Source of the DNA: Rhodopirellula bahusiensis
Lineage (GTDB): Bacteria > Planctomycetota > Planctomycetia > Pirellulales > Pirellulaceae
NCBI RefSeq assembly: GCF_002727185.1
Contig: NZ_NIZW01000019.1
Coordinates: 100,990 to 164,989 of the forward strand
Reading direction: 5' to 3'
Length of the DNA stretch: 64,000 nucleotides
The notes under the pieces are model-generated. The model had not been told where the DNA came from and did not search any database. It saw only the letters and a list, made by a program, of their open reading frames with translations. Made by a program: the position numbers and the translations under genes. The first letter of the stretch is position 1. Each line of letters begins with the position of its first letter. Below are positions 33,412 through 43,748 of the stretch, one piece after another.

Positions 33412-33535
33412 TTGGCCTTGCTGACGCGGCGGGTTGTGAAGATCGTCGCCGTCACAGTCCCCTGTGACGTCCTGGCTGGTTGCTGTGCTGACTGAGGGAG
33501 TGTCTGGTGGGAATCGGAACCTACCGTCACGGTCC
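33412..33535 (+). repeat. Dispersed intergenic repeat, copy 2, with hairpin
   Basis: It contains a perfect 8-bp stem, CGTCACAG (33450-33457) and CTGTGACG (33462-33469), with a four-base loop. It runs into the 3' end of the DUF4198 gene on the minus strand. The same stem occurs in copy 3 next to two other gene ends, suggesting a terminator-like or REP-like function. Confidence 0.7.
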
Positions 33536-34258
33536 GTCTGCGGGGGCGTTCTTGGGCAAGACCAGGGTGATGTTGTGCCTTGCCTTTTCGTAGCGTTCGC
33601 CCGCTTCTTCGCCGGGCGTTGAGAACTCGACACTGCTTCGCAACGTCAGGTCCCCCATTGATGGTCGTTGCAATTCGATGCGACCCGATGCATCGGTCTT
33701 GATGTTCTTCCGATATCCATTTGCACCGCGAACGAAGACCATGCGGTCCGCGACTGGTTCACCTTGCCAAAGCAGAGTGAACTCGAACTGATCGCCCTCG
33801 TCATGCGGCACCAGATCCAGGTCCATTTGTTCGGCGCGACCGAGTTCGTGCATGGCGTCGTGGGAGGCGACGGACAGGGCCCGCGCATAGTAGTGCAAGA
33901 GCACCTTGGTTTGACCGTATGCGTAGACGCCGAACTTGCCGTACGCGTCCACGCTGTACTCCTCCGCGGACGGCAACTCCGTTCGCATCCAGCGGTCGTC
34001 ACCTTGCTTGACTTCTTCCGCGAGAATCGAAGTTGGGTTGGGGGTTTCAATGGTCCGAATCCAAACATCGCTCTTACCCAAAAAGTGGTCCATGTACGAA
34101 CCATCTCCTGGACGAGGTGCTTCCTCGAAGTAAATATTGGTACCGGCGCTGGAGGCTGGTTCTCGATCGACCGAGATCCAGAGGTAGTGGGCGTTGGCTG
34201 GCAAAGCGATGCAAAGACAAGCGACCGCTACCAAGCCACAAGAAAAGATTCGGTTCAA
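33527..34258 (-). CDS. DUF4198-type exported protein
   Basis: The protein has 243 residues. The start is set at TTG 34258 because GGAG lies seven bases upstream and it gives a clean signal peptide: NRIFSCGLVAVACLCIALPANA, then HYLWISVDRE. The mature protein matches DUF4198/NikM-like periplasmic domains: an N-terminal HYLW, a central GKFGVYAYGQTKVLLHYYA, and GEPVADRMVFVRGANGYRKN with a following TDASGRIEL turn. Relatives are linked to metal uptake, but no transporter is adjacent here. Frames extending to 34528 add sequence without family support. Confidence 0.72.
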   Translation of the reverse strand: MNRIFSCGLVAVACLCIALPANAHYLWISVDREPASSAGTNIYFEEAPRPGDGSYMDHFLGKSDVWIRTIETPNPTSILAEEVKQGDDRWMRTELPSAEEYSVDAYGKFGVYAYGQTKVLLHYYARALSVASHDAMHELGRAEQMDLDLVPHDEGDQFEFTLLWQGEPVADRMVFVRGANGYRKNIKTDASGRIELQRPSMGDLTLRSSVEFSTPGEEAGERYEKARHNITLVLPKNAPADGP

Positions 34259-34709
34259 GAGTTTCTCCAAGGTGCAAATTCTGAGGTTGAGCAAGCTGAC
34301 TGGCCCACTCATTCTACATGGCAGACCCATGCGTTTCGCGACGGATTGAAGTCGACAAACGTGACCGCTTTTGGGCGTCGCCTGCATGTGGTCGCCAATG
34401 TCGCAACCAAGTGGATGCGAATGGCTGAGGGCTCCACATCGTTGAAGATCGTTGAAGGAACGGAACCTCCGTCGTATCGTCGTCCGGACCAAATAAACGC
34501 TATACAGACCAACTGCCGAAACCATCAAAATACTTACGAGAACGACCTCTGAATTGTCAGGTATAGACGGGCACCGTCGAGCGTGACGATTCGGCTATAA
34601 CCAAATATTCACCTCCCGTGGCCGGTTTGGTATTCGAGATTTAGTCAGAATGCTCGTCGATTTCCGTCGACTGCTTCACCGAGCCACACATCAATCAGGA
34701 TGACGAGTT

Positions 34710-35639
34710 TTGCCTCAGCACTACGACATCATCGGTGACGTCCATGGTCATGCGGATGAACTGGTTCGATTGCTGTTGGAACTGGGGTATCAAAGACACG
34801 GCCAAGGGTTTCGGCACGCGGATCGGATGGTGCTTTTCGTTGGGGACCTGATCGATCGTGGACCCTCGATCTCGGACGTGATCCGGATCGCTCGTTCGAT
34901 GGTTGATGCGGGGGATGCTCGTGTGGTGATGGGGAACCACGAGTTCAATGCGATCGCATTTCATACCGCCGTTCCAGGAACTGAGAACCAGTGGTATCGC
35001 GAGCACTCTGAGAAGAATCGCAAGCAGCACCAAGCCACTTTGGATCAATTGCCGACGCGAGAATTGGTTGATGCGGTCGCTTGGTTTCGAACTCTGCCGG
35101 TGGCGCTGGAACTTGACGGTTTGCGCGTGGTGCACGCGGCTTGGATCGAGGCTGGAATTGGCGTGATCAGTTCCTCTTTGGACAAGTTCGGTCAGTTCAC
35201 ACCTGCGTTTTTGACAGAGGCATTGAGAACGGGAAGTGGGTTGCACACTGCTGTGGAGGACGTGCTGAAGGGACCGGAATTGACGCTGCCAGCTGGGCAC
35301 AAAATCGTGGACAAATCCGGACATGTGCGAAACACGGTTCGGATGAAGTGGTACGAGCCGCCTGCGGGGCGGACCTACCGTGGCTATCATTTCGGCTCGG
35401 ACGACGTGCCTGACTTGGCAATCGACCCCTCCACTGTCGAAGGATTGGTCGGTTACCCCGTCGATGCTCCACCGGTGTTGGTGGGTCACTATTGGTTGAC
35501 GGGCACGCCTGTTCCGTTGTCGGTCAACGTGGCTTGCACCGATTACAGCGTGGCCAAGAATGGCAAATTGGTGGCGTATCGCTGGGACGGCGAAACCGCC
35601 CTGTCAGCACAGAAGTTTCATTGGGTTGGAAAGGGATGA
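34710..35639 (+). CDS. Calcineurin-like metallophosphoesterase
   Basis: The protein has 309 residues with the metallophosphoesterase motifs in order: YDIIGDVHGHADEL, LFVGDLIDRGPS, RVVMGNHEFN and, later, VLVGHYWL. This set resembles the serine/threonine phosphatase or diadenosine tetraphosphatase (ApaH/PrpE) branch. The start is a TTG at 34710; the ATG at 34700 is in another frame. It is followed after three bases by a Nudix-like gene, so the two likely act on related nucleotides or phosphate esters. Confidence 0.82.
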   Translation: MPQHYDIIGDVHGHADELVRLLLELGYQRHGQGFRHADRMVLFVGDLIDRGPSISDVIRIARSMVDAGDARVVMGNHEFNAIAFHTAVPGTENQWYREHSEKNRKQHQATLDQLPTRELVDAVAWFRTLPVALELDGLRVVHAAWIEAGIGVISSSLDKFGQFTPAFLTEALRTGSGLHTAVEDVLKGPELTLPAGHKIVDKSGHVRNTVRMKWYEPPAGRTYRGYHFGSDDVPDLAIDPSTVEGLVGYPVDAPPVLVGHYWLTGTPVPLSVNVACTDYSVAKNGKLVAYRWDGETALSAQKFHWVGKG

Positions 35640-35642
35640 CCG

Positions 35643-36173
35643 ATGCTGGATTGGATCAAGGTGGCCGGTAAGCTGGCGTATGATCGTCCGACACGAGAGC
35701 GACTGCTGGGATACCGGCCGGTGGTGATTTGCTTGATTCAGTCGCTCGAACGGGATGCTTTTCTATTGGTCCAGCCAACCGCAGGTCGTGGAGCTTGGAT
35801 GCCGCCGCAAGAAGGCATCGCCCAGAACACCTCGGTTGAAGAGGCGACGTCACAGTGCTTGGACGTTGAGCTTGGTGTCAGTCGAAAGCAGATGCATTTT
35901 CGACGTTCGGTTTGGTTGGGACGCAAAGCGATCCCCGAGCGACAAGGCAGTCGCGATGTCGAGTTCTCGATCCGGCCGATGCAAGGCAAGGCGTACTATG
36001 GATCGCTGAGCAAAGTCGCCGAAGACACGCCGATCACACGCAATCCTGCGGAAGTTGCTGGCCATCAGTGGATGACCATCGATCAAATTCGCGATCGGAT
36101 GTCGGAGAATTCAGATCGCAAACAGGAGTTGTTGCGAGTGTTGTTCGTGAAGCTGGTGGGGACGGAGCTTTAG
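35643..36173 (+). CDS. Nudix-like hydrolase with degenerate Nudix box
   Basis: The protein has 176 residues. The fold is suggested by VVICLIQSLERDAFLLVQP, then RGAWMPPQEGIAQNTSVEEA, and a late AEVAGHQWMTIDQIRDRM. In the Nudix box the expected REUxEE stretch reads QCLDVEL, so key metal ligands are missing or replaced. It may be inactive, regulatory, or use other ligands. It overlaps the same transcript as the phosphoesterase (3-bp gap). Confidence 0.68.
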   Translation: MLDWIKVAGKLAYDRPTRERLLGYRPVVICLIQSLERDAFLLVQPTAGRGAWMPPQEGIAQNTSVEEATSQCLDVELGVSRKQMHFRRSVWLGRKAIPERQGSRDVEFSIRPMQGKAYYGSLSKVAEDTPITRNPAEVAGHQWMTIDQIRDRMSENSDRKQELLRVLFVKLVGTEL

Positions 36174-36326
36174 GGGACGCTTGTTGGCTGGGTCCGTTCT
36201 ATGACAGCGAACTCTATGAACCGATTTGGGAGCGGACGCAAACCCTTGGCACTCGCCGAATTGAGCTTGCCTGTTCGGAGCTCGAAGGTCGCTATCAGAT
36301 CGCATTGAAGTGAGTCGCGGGCGGCC

Positions 36327-36400
36327 TTGTTAACGTGGCTGGTTGGGAACAATGTTGCCGTCACAGTCCGCTGTGACGTCTCGGTTGGTTGGGGCATTGG
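36327..36400 (+). repeat. Dispersed intergenic repeat, copy 3, with hairpin
   Basis: The core GTTGCCGTCACAGTCCGCTG continues into TGACGTCTCGGTTGG and matches copy 2 closely. The stem CGTCACAG/CTGTGACG is at 36359-36366 and 36371-36378. It lies in the 328-bp gap between the convergent 3' ends of the Nudix gene and the DUF1501 gene, where a shared terminator would be expected. Nothing else is seen in that gap. Confidence 0.65.
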
Positions 36401-36501
36401 ACCATTTTCTAACCTTCCATCATTTGACCTTTGGGTCGAAACCGCGGTGGGGTGGTTAGAAAATGAGGTGTTTGGTTCCTGGCTAAGGGCGACGAGGACA
36501 G

Positions 36502-38004
36502 TTAGGTGAGAATGTCTCGGATGACGTGTCCGTGGACGTCGGTGAGGCGGAAGTAGCGGCCTTGGAAGCGGTAGGTGAGACGTTCGTGGTCGATGCCCAA
36601 CAAATGCAACATCGTGGCGTGCAGGTCGTGCACATGAACGGGGTTCTCGGTGATGTTGTAGCAAACCTCGTCGGTCGCTCCGTACGACATCCCTGGTTTG
36701 ACGCCGGCTCCCGCCATCCACAGCGAGAAGCAACGTGGATGGTGATCGCGACCGTAGGTCTCTGCGTTCAACGTGCCTTGGCAATATGAGGTGCGTCCGA
36801 ACTCGCCTCCCCAAACGACGAGTGTGTCTTCCATGAGACCGCGTTGCTTCAAGTCGTTCACCAACGCCGTTGTCGCTTGATCGACGTCGCGACACTGGCC
36901 GGGCAATTGCTTCGGCAGCGTGAAGTGTTGATCCCATCCCATGTGGAAAAGCTGAATGAATCGCACGTCGCGTTCTGCCAAACGACGCGCCAGCAGGCAG
37001 TTATAGGCGTACGTTCCACGTTTCGTCACATCGGGACCGTAAGCATCCAGAACATGCTGGGGCTCGTCCGAAAAGTCGGTCAGGTCAGGCACCGAGGTTT
37101 GCATTCGGTACGCCAATTCGTATTGCTGAATTCGCGAATGGATCTCGGGATCACCGAACTCATCCAGCTTCTCTTGGTTGAGTTGCTGCAGGTCGTCGAG
37201 CATCCGTCGCCGGGCCTTGGCATCAAAGCCATCTGGGTTACTCAGGTACAGCACCGGATCCCCGACGCTCATCAGTTTGACGCCGGCATAGGTGGACGGC
37301 AGGAACCCGCTTCCCCACAGTCGATCGTAGAGCGGTTGGCAGTTGGGACGCCCCGTGCCACGCGACACCATCGAAATGAAGGTGGGCAGGTTCTCGTTGA
37401 TCGTGCCCAGGCCATAGTGCAGCCACGATCCCACGCTGGGCCGGCCGGGCAATTGGTTCCCGCTTTGGAAAAAGGTCATCGCGGGGTCGTGGTTGATCGC
37501 CTCGGTGTGCATCGAGCGAATCAAACACATGTCATCGGCCAGCGTTGAAATCTTTGGAATCAGCTCGCTGCCGAGTTCCAAACCCGCTTCCCCGTGCTTG
37601 GCGAATTTGTACCGCGAACCGGCCATCGGAAACGACTTTTGCCCCGCGGTCATCCCCGTCACTCGCTGATTCATGTCAACGAAATCAGCCAGTTCCTTGC
37701 CCTCGTGTTGCTGCAAGGCCGGTTTGTAGTCGAACAACTCTTGCTGGGACGGAGCACCGCTTTGGAACAAGTAGATGACTCGTTTGGCCTTGGGCGGCGT
37801 GTGGTATTCCTTCATCACCCCGTTGGGCTGAGGGAAGTCCGGTTGCGGAACGTTGCTTGGCGCGGGCGCGTTGGTTTCCGCCGTCGCCGAGCGTCCCATC
37901 ATGGACGCCAGTGCGGCCATGCCGACTCCCGATGCCGACCGGCCAAAGAAATGACGGCGAGTCAGCATCATGCGATGCTCGTCAGTGATGTCATTGGGTT
38001 TCAT
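36502..38004 (-). CDS. DUF1501 Tat-exported protein
   Basis: The protein has 500 residues from ATG 38004. The Tat signal [20 protein letters not shown] is followed by a sulfatase-like fold protein of the DUF1501 family. Recognisable pieces are [36 protein letters not shown] and [20 protein letters not shown]. The ATG lies 10 bases after the stop of the DUF1549/DUF1553 gene. This pair is abundant in planctomycetes, where it is suspected to act in degradation of complex organics; the reaction is unknown. Confidence 0.88.
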   Translation of the reverse strand: MKPNDITDEHRMMLTRRHFFGRSASGVGMAALASMMGRSATAETNAPAPSNVPQPDFPQPNGVMKEYHTPPKAKRVIYLFQSGAPSQQELFDYKPALQQHEGKELADFVDMNQRVTGMTAGQKSFPMAGSRYKFAKHGEAGLELGSELIPKISTLADDMCLIRSMHTEAINHDPAMTFFQSGNQLPGRPSVGSWLHYGLGTINENLPTFISMVSRGTGRPNCQPLYDRLWGSGFLPSTYAGVKLMSVGDPVLYLSNPDGFDAKARRRMLDDLQQLNQEKLDEFGDPEIHSRIQQYELAYRMQTSVPDLTDFSDEPQHVLDAYGPDVTKRGTYAYNCLLARRLAERDVRFIQLFHMGWDQHFTLPKQLPGQCRDVDQATTALVNDLKQRGLMEDTLVVWGGEFGRTSYCQGTLNAETYGRDHHPRCFSLWMAGAGVKPGMSYGATDEVCYNITENPVHVHDLHATMLHLLGIDHERLTYRFQGRYFRLTDVHGHVIRDILT

Positions 38005-38014
38005 GGCACGTTCT

Positions 38015-41000
38015 CTATTCAACGGTGATGAATTCGTCGGTGTTCAAGATCAGGTGGGTCACGGCAGTCATCGCCGCCAACTCCGTCGCATCGAGTTGTT
38101 TGTCGGGTTTCGATTCCCCAACGGCCAGCAGTTTCTCGGCGGCTTCCGGATCAGCGCGGTAGTGATCTCGGAAGTAGGACAAGCTGCGTGACATCACTTT
38201 CAAGGTCGTTGATGAAGGCCGTTTGGCGATCGCCCAGAAAGCGAGTTGCGAGAGTCGTTCATCGTCGGTGGCATCGAGTTGCAAGGCACGTTGAGCCAGG
38301 TTGCGGGCGGCTTCCACAAACGTCGGATCGTTCATCAATACCAAAGCCTGAAGCGGCGTGTTGGTGCGTCGAACGCGGACGTTGCAAACCTCACGACCAC
38401 TGGCGTCGAAGATCGTTTGACGCGGCGGATTGACGGCTCGTTTCCAGTACGTGTACATGCTTTTGCGATACAGGCTGTCGCCCTGATCGGGCTTGTATCG
38501 CGTGCCGGCATTGGCAGCCACACTTTCCCACAACCCGCTCGGTTGATAGGGCTTCACCGAAGGCCCGCCGACTTTATCGTTGGCAATTCCCGCCACTTGC
38601 AAGGCAAGGTCGCGGATCACGAACCCATCGGCGCGATAGCGAGGCCCGCGGCTGATCAGTCGATTTTCAGGGTCGGGGTCGTTGAGCCCGTGGCTCCGCT
38701 TGGACGATTGATTGAACGCCGCACTGGTCACGATCAAACGATGCATCGCTTGGACATCCCAGCCGGATTCGATGAACTCCACGGCCAACCAATCGAGCAA
38801 TTCGCGATGGCTGGGCATCTCGCTTTGCAAGCCAAAGTCCTCGGCGGTTTTGACGATGCCGGCCCCGAAGTGACTTTGCCAAATCCGATTGACGGTGACT
38901 CGAGCGGTCAGCGGGTTTTCACGAGAGACCATCCAGCGTGCCAGTTCCAAACGATCCTCCGGTTGGCGTGCGTCCGAGGAAGGCAGCAGGGCCGAGGGAA
39001 CACCTCGCGGCAACGGATCGTCTTTCACCGGTTGATCGTATTGGCCGCGATTCAAAAGGTAGGCCGGTTGCGGATCCGACTTGCGTTCTTTCATCACCAT
39101 CACCGGAACACGGGGACCCGTCTTCTGCATCAACGCGTCATCGGCGGCGGAGAATTGTTGTTGGGCGGCCTTCAGTGGCGGGTCAATTTTGCGGTAGTGG
39201 GCCAGCAATTGTTTGCGATCAGCTTTCGTCCGATCTCCAGTGGGCTTCAGCAGGATGTCCTTCAGCTTTTGATTCAGTCCAGTCACCCGCTTGGGCAAAT
39301 CCGTAGCCGACGTGGAGCGTTCGATTTGGAGTTTGCCGATGACGTGATTCGCGAACGAACTGTCGAATCGAAGCGTGAGCTTGGTGGGTTGCTCGGCGTC
39401 GGACTGGATCGGTTCTTGCAACAGGAACGTGATGTCAACGGGTTGCTCTTCGACGTTCGGTCCAAAGACAGCCCAACCCGATTTGGGATCCTCATCGATT
39501 GCGTTCGACGCGGGGTATTTGTCTTGTGCAAAGGAAGCTGAGACGGATTGCACCGTTTGGATTTGGTCGCCGACGTGAATCTTAAAATCGGTCAACACAA
39601 AGTTGCCGTTCACGCTGGGGGCCAACTTGCGAGGTGCACCGAAACGCTTGTCCGGCAAAGCGGTCACCTTGAACATGCTCGTGCCGGAAAGATCGCCTGG
39701 GATCACGAATTCATAGGCAACGTTGTTGGCGTTTTTTCCTTCGGTGGGTTGAAAGACAACCGTGTGTTCGGATTCCTTTTCCAGTTTCCCTTCACCGGTC
39801 AGTTGCATCTCATCGAGAGTGACTTTCTGCCATTTCATGTCGAGGGATGTTTGCAGCAGCTGTTGGGTTTCGGCAGCCCATTGGTCCATCCGTTGATGAA
39901 TTTCCGACTCCGCGTCCTGGATCGCTTGTTCGGCCCGCTCCACCGCCGCGAGTTCTTGTGGGGGTGCTGTTGCCAGCGGCGAAGCGAATTTCATCGTGGG
40001 GTTAGCGATCACGCCTTTGCCGATTCCACGCTCGCCGATGTTATTGAAGTAACCGTAGAACTGGTAGAACTCGCGTTGCGAGACGGGATCGTATTTGTGG
40101 TCGTGACAACGCGTGCATCCAAGAGTCAAACCAAGCCAAACGGTTCCGGTTGTTTCCACGCGATCGATCACGTTCTCGACCAAGAACTCTTCTGCCAACG
40201 CACCGCCTTCGCTGTTTTGACGGTGGTTCCGATTGAACGCGGTGGCGAGTCGTTGCTCGTCCGTCGCGTTGGGGAGCATGTCACCCGCAAGCTGCTCGAC
40301 CGTGAACTGGTCGAACGGCATGTTGTTGTGGAACGCTTGGATCACCCAGTCACGCCAGGGCCAATTGCTGCGCTCGGGGTCGTTTTGATAGCCGTCGGTG
40401 TCGGCATAACGAGCGGCGTCCATCCACAGCAATGCTTGACGTTCGGCATAGTCCCAAGTCGACATCAATTCATTGACTGCCTCTTCGAAGGCTTGTTCAC
40501 TTGGGTCGGCCAGGTATCTGTCTTGCAGATCAGGGCTGGGTAGCTGCCCCGTCAAAGTCAGTGAAACGCGTCGGAGGCGGGTAGCGGGATCCGCGTCGGG
40601 TGAGGGTGTGAGTTCATTGGAGAGCAGCTTCTTTGCAATGAAGGCATCGATGGGGTTCATCGACCAGCGATCGATGACGTCCTTGGGCCATCCCGATTCG
40701 GTCACGGCTGCCGTGGGAACCTTCGGCCGGGTTGGTGGTTCGAACGCCCAGTGTCCTTCGTAGGGGGCACCTTGAGCGACCCATTGTTCGAGGACTTGTT
40801 TTTCTTCTTCGCTGAGCGACCGGTTGCTGTCCGGTGGCGGCATCATGTCTGACTCGTCCTCGCTGCGAATGCGGGCGATCAGTTCGCTGGCCTCCAGATC
40901 GCCGGGCACGACGCCGGCGTAGCCTCCCAGGTCAGCGACCAAGTTCTCTTGGCTATCGAGCCGGAACTCGGAATCTTGATTGTCCGCGTCGGGGCCGTGA

Positions 41001-41176
41001 CAGTGAAAACAACGATCGGAAAGGATCGGTCTGACTTGACTGCTGAAGTCCACCGTCTCGATCTCATCGGCATTCGCCTGCAACGAGCCTGGCAGAACGT
41101 CGCAAGACGCCAGAGCAGCGACCGCAACGCCAGCCAGATAGAATGATCGAAAGGCATCGAAACGGAAATTCAGCAT
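38015..41176 (-). CDS. PSCyt1-DUF1549-DUF1553 cytochrome-like exported protein
   Basis: The protein has 1053 residues. ATG 41176 is chosen for its GAGG seven bases upstream and the following signal peptide ([14 protein letters not shown]). A cytochrome c-like PSCyt1 site, [13 protein letters not shown], lies near residue 60. DUF1549 follows with [19 protein letters not shown] and a second haem-type site, [15 protein letters not shown] carbohydrate-binding-like middle part precedes DUF1553 ([20 protein letters not shown] and [20 protein letters not shown]). It forms an operon with the DUF1501 gene. It is divergent from the ECF sigma gene, which probably controls it. Confidence 0.88.
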   Translation of the reverse strand: MLNFRFDAFRSFYLAGVAVAALASCDVLPGSLQANADEIETVDFSSQVRPILSDRCFHCHGPDADNQDSEFRLDSQENLVADLGGYAGVVPGDLEASELIARIRSEDESDMMPPPDSNRSLSEEEKQVLEQWVAQGAPYEGHWAFEPPTRPKVPTAAVTESGWPKDVIDRWSMNPIDAFIAKKLLSNELTPSPDADPATRLRRVSLTLTGQLPSPDLQDRYLADPSEQAFEEAVNELMSTWDYAERQALLWMDAARYADTDGYQNDPERSNWPWRDWVIQAFHNNMPFDQFTVEQLAGDMLPNATDEQRLATAFNRNHRQNSEGGALAEEFLVENVIDRVETTGTVWLGLTLGCTRCHDHKYDPVSQREFYQFYGYFNNIGERGIGKGVIANPTMKFASPLATAPPQELAAVERAEQAIQDAESEIHQRMDQWAAETQQLLQTSLDMKWQKVTLDEMQLTGEGKLEKESEHTVVFQPTEGKNANNVAYEFVIPGDLSGTSMFKVTALPDKRFGAPRKLAPSVNGNFVLTDFKIHVGDQIQTVQSVSASFAQDKYPASNAIDEDPKSGWAVFGPNVEEQPVDITFLLQEPIQSDAEQPTKLTLRFDSSFANHVIGKLQIERSTSATDLPKRVTGLNQKLKDILLKPTGDRTKADRKQLLAHYRKIDPPLKAAQQQFSAADDALMQKTGPRVPVMVMKERKSDPQPAYLLNRGQYDQPVKDDPLPRGVPSALLPSSDARQPEDRLELARWMVSRENPLTARVTVNRIWQSHFGAGIVKTAEDFGLQSEMPSHRELLDWLAVEFIESGWDVQAMHRLIVTSAAFNQSSKRSHGLNDPDPENRLISRGPRYRADGFVIRDLALQVAGIANDKVGGPSVKPYQPSGLWESVAANAGTRYKPDQGDSLYRKSMYTYWKRAVNPPRQTIFDASGREVCNVRVRRTNTPLQALVLMNDPTFVEAARNLAQRALQLDATDDERLSQLAFWAIAKRPSSTTLKVMSRSLSYFRDHYRADPEAAEKLLAVGESKPDKQLDATELAAMTAVTHLILNTDEFITVE

Positions 41177-41407
41177 AAAAAACCTCGCAACGAGACGCGT
41201 GCACGTCAGAAAAACACCGATTGTGATCGGTGGTTGTCCTGCATACTCCCGCTGACGCAGGAACCTGCCTGCCTTTTCTTCGTTTTTTTCCGATTTCGAC
41301 CGGCAAGTTCGTTCGACAGCGGGAGTTTGTCGGTGGCGTGACAGCATCAGGCGGCCCGCAGGTAGGCTCGATCGATCTCCAATCTTCCCCTCAGTTGAAC
41401 CCAATCG

Positions 41408-41938
41408 ATGATGGACGAAGGTCGCTTCTTATCACTGTTCCTCAAGCACGAGCGAGAACTCGCCAGCATCGCTCGCGCGTTTCTGCCGGATTGGAACGCG
41501 GTCGACGATGTGCTTCAGGAAGCCAGTTTGGTGATGTGGAGAAAGATTCATCAACTGGAATCGGACGACGAGTTTCTGCCTTGGTCCAAAGTCATCTTGC
41601 GTTTCGAGATTTTGAAAGCGAGGCGTCGGCATGCTCGCCAGAATTGGGTGCTCAGCGAAGAGTTGATCTCCAAATTGATGGATGAATCCGCCGAGGACGA
41701 AGCGGCGATGCGGCAGGCACAGCAATCCGCGATCCAGCATTGTCTGCGGTCGTTCAGCGAAGACCATCAAAAGCTGTTGCTGGCTCCTCACACCTCGCGA
41801 GGTGGCGTGTTGGCTTTGGCGGAAGCGGGCGGGCATTCCGCGAATAGTTTGTACAAGCGGATCGGACGTCTCCGCGTGAAGTTGCACGACTGTGTGGTGC
41901 AACGACTTTCCTCGGCCGATTTCGATCTCCCTCTCTGA
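41408..41938 (+). CDS. ECF sigma factor (planctomycete type)
   Basis: The protein has 176 residues. Sigma region 2 reads RAFLPDWNAVDDVLQEASLV with MWRKIHQL. Region 4 is the shorter C-terminal helix set LLLAPHTSRGGVLALAEAGG with NSLYKRIGRLRVKLHDC. It matches the short RpoE-like sigma factors that stand beside FecR-LamG and DUF1549/1553 genes in planctomycetes. It is 11 bp upstream of the FecR-LamG gene and divergent from the DUF1553 gene, so it likely drives this locus. Confidence 0.88.
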   Translation: MMDEGRFLSLFLKHERELASIARAFLPDWNAVDDVLQEASLVMWRKIHQLESDDEFLPWSKVILRFEILKARRRHARQNWVLSEELISKLMDESAEDEAAMRQAQQSAIQHCLRSFSEDHQKLLLAPHTSRGGVLALAEAGGHSANSLYKRIGRLRVKLHDCVVQRLSSADFDLPL

Positions 41939-41949
41939 ACTCTCTTCTC

Positions 41950-43647
41950 ATGAACGAACAACCGATCCATGACTTGATCGAGAAGTACTTTCTTGGCGAG
42001 TTGAACGAAAACGAGCAAGCCGAACTTCGGTTGGCATTGGAAGCAGAGCGAAGCTACCGAGACCGGTTTCGCCGCGCCGCGGCAATTGATGCGCAGTTGC
42101 GACACTACTGGAACGAAGACATCGGCGAGGATGAAAATTCGCGACCGTTCTTGCCAAGTGAAGCGAGATCTCGCCTGTCGAGCTCCATCGAATCTGAGAC
42201 GATTGAACCACGGTCGCTTGTCACTGCATCTCCTCAAACTATCGATGCCCGATGGCGGACGATCGCTGCTGCGGCCAGTTTGCTTGCTGTGGTTGGCGTG
42301 TTGTCCTCTGGCGTTTGGAAAGCGTCGCCCGAGCCCACCGTGGCTCAATCGCAGCCGGAGTTGACAACGGCACCGCAGTCCGTTGACGACGAGCCAGTCA
42401 CGCAGAACTCGTCCGAGGTGGCTTGGTTGGTGACGGGGTACAACCACCGGTTCAACGATGGTTTGTCGCCTCTGGACAACTCCTTTGAAAAGGGCGATTA
42501 CGAACTCACCGACGGTTCCATCACGCTTCGTTTTGACAGTGGGGTCGATGTGTCGATCGAGGCACCGGCGCGGTTCACCGTGGTCGATTCACTGCGGATG
42601 AAGATGGACGCCGGGCGAGCCCGCGCGATCGTTCCCGAGACCGGCCATGGCTTTGTGATTCAGACACCGACGGCGGATGTCGAAGACCTGGGTACCGAGT
42701 TCGGTGTCTATGTCAGCGAAGAACAAGACGTGGAGTTGCACGTTTTTGCCGGCGAGGTCAACGTGCACACCGCCAACCTGCCTTCGCGGCGGATCCAGGA
42801 GGACACCGCTGTGCACTTGACCTCGGTGGGCACCAAGCATCTTTCGTCGACGGATGATGTCGCGTTCACAACTCGCAGCAAAATCGGATACCAGCGTTGG
42901 CTCGCCGACAGCACGGCGCGGCGTGAAGATCCTTCGACGCTGTTGTACTTTGATTTTGAGCCGGACGCGGACGCTCCCACGTTGCTTCGCGATCGGAGTC
43001 AATCCGGGTTGGACATTGATGGGCAAATCCAAGGTTGCATCTGGGCGACAGGCCGCTGGCCGAACAAAGGAGCCTTGTTGCTGGAACGTGCGGGTGATCG
43101 TGTGGAATTGGATGTCCCTGGGACCTTTGATGCACTGACGATCTCGGGATGGGTTCAGGTCAATCGTTTTGATCAAGCGTTGCAGGCGTTTTTCAACACG
43201 CGAGACTGGCAATCCGGTGAGCATCACTGGAACATCCAAAGGAACGGTGGGATGAGCGTTGGTGTGTCGCATGCCTACACGATTCACTCGGCGCAAAAGA
43301 AAGTTCCTCTGGGACGATGGACGCATTTGGTGGCATCGATTGACGCTCAAAAGCAAGAGGCCACGTACTACATCGATGGCGAACTCGCGCAGCAAAGGCA
43401 ATGGGAAAACACGACGTCGCTTGCCTTTGGCCCGTGCACCATTGGTGCTTTCGGAACAACGGTCGCGGATCCGGTTGCTGTGAATTCAGATGAACAGGCA
43501 AGTGCGGGCGAGTCATCCCTTCATGTCGAATCGGTCCGCTACAACCGAGAACTGCGAGGCCGGATCGACGAACTGGCTATCTTCGCTGGAGCTTTCTCCG
43601 CCGAGCAAGTCAAAGAGCTTTATGAGGCCGGCAACGGGTTTGATTGA
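41950..43647 (+). CDS. FecR-type anti-sigma protein with LamG domain
   Basis: The protein has 565 residues. The N-terminal cytoplasmic segment (IHDLIEKYFLGELNENEQAE) is of anti-sigma type. One membrane helix follows near residue 100 (IAAAASLLAVVGVLSSGVW). FecR occupies about 160-300 (GDYELTDGSITLRFDSGVDV and TADVEDLGTEFGVYV). A LamG/concanavalin-like domain fills about 330-565, with FDALTISGWVQVN and GRIDELAIFAGAFSAEQVKE. The external LamG domain may sense a sugar or polymer and release the adjacent sigma factor. Confidence 0.86.
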   Translation: MNEQPIHDLIEKYFLGELNENEQAELRLALEAERSYRDRFRRAAAIDAQLRHYWNEDIGEDENSRPFLPSEARSRLSSSIESETIEPRSLVTASPQTIDARWRTIAAAASLLAVVGVLSSGVWKASPEPTVAQSQPELTTAPQSVDDEPVTQNSSEVAWLVTGYNHRFNDGLSPLDNSFEKGDYELTDGSITLRFDSGVDVSIEAPARFTVVDSLRMKMDAGRARAIVPETGHGFVIQTPTADVEDLGTEFGVYVSEEQDVELHVFAGEVNVHTANLPSRRIQEDTAVHLTSVGTKHLSSTDDVAFTTRSKIGYQRWLADSTARREDPSTLLYFDFEPDADAPTLLRDRSQSGLDIDGQIQGCIWATGRWPNKGALLLERAGDRVELDVPGTFDALTISGWVQVNRFDQALQAFFNTRDWQSGEHHWNIQRNGGMSVGVSHAYTIHSAQKKVPLGRWTHLVASIDAQKQEATYYIDGELAQQRQWENTTSLAFGPCTIGAFGTTVADPVAVNSDEQASAGESSLHVESVRYNRELRGRIDELAIFAGAFSAEQVKELYEAGNGFD

Positions 43648-43748
43648 CCTGGCTCGACCATCCGTGACGCGGTCGTTGCCAAAACGACTTGGGAAGCGAG
43701 TAGACTTTCGGTTTTGAATCGAAGTCCCACCTCGTATCCCCACTGGAA

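Noticed and set aside
36170..36937. Minus-strand protein of 255 residues and other long frames over the DUF1501 and DUF1553 genes
   Set aside because: They are frame shadows of well-supported genes; high GC at third positions opens these frames.
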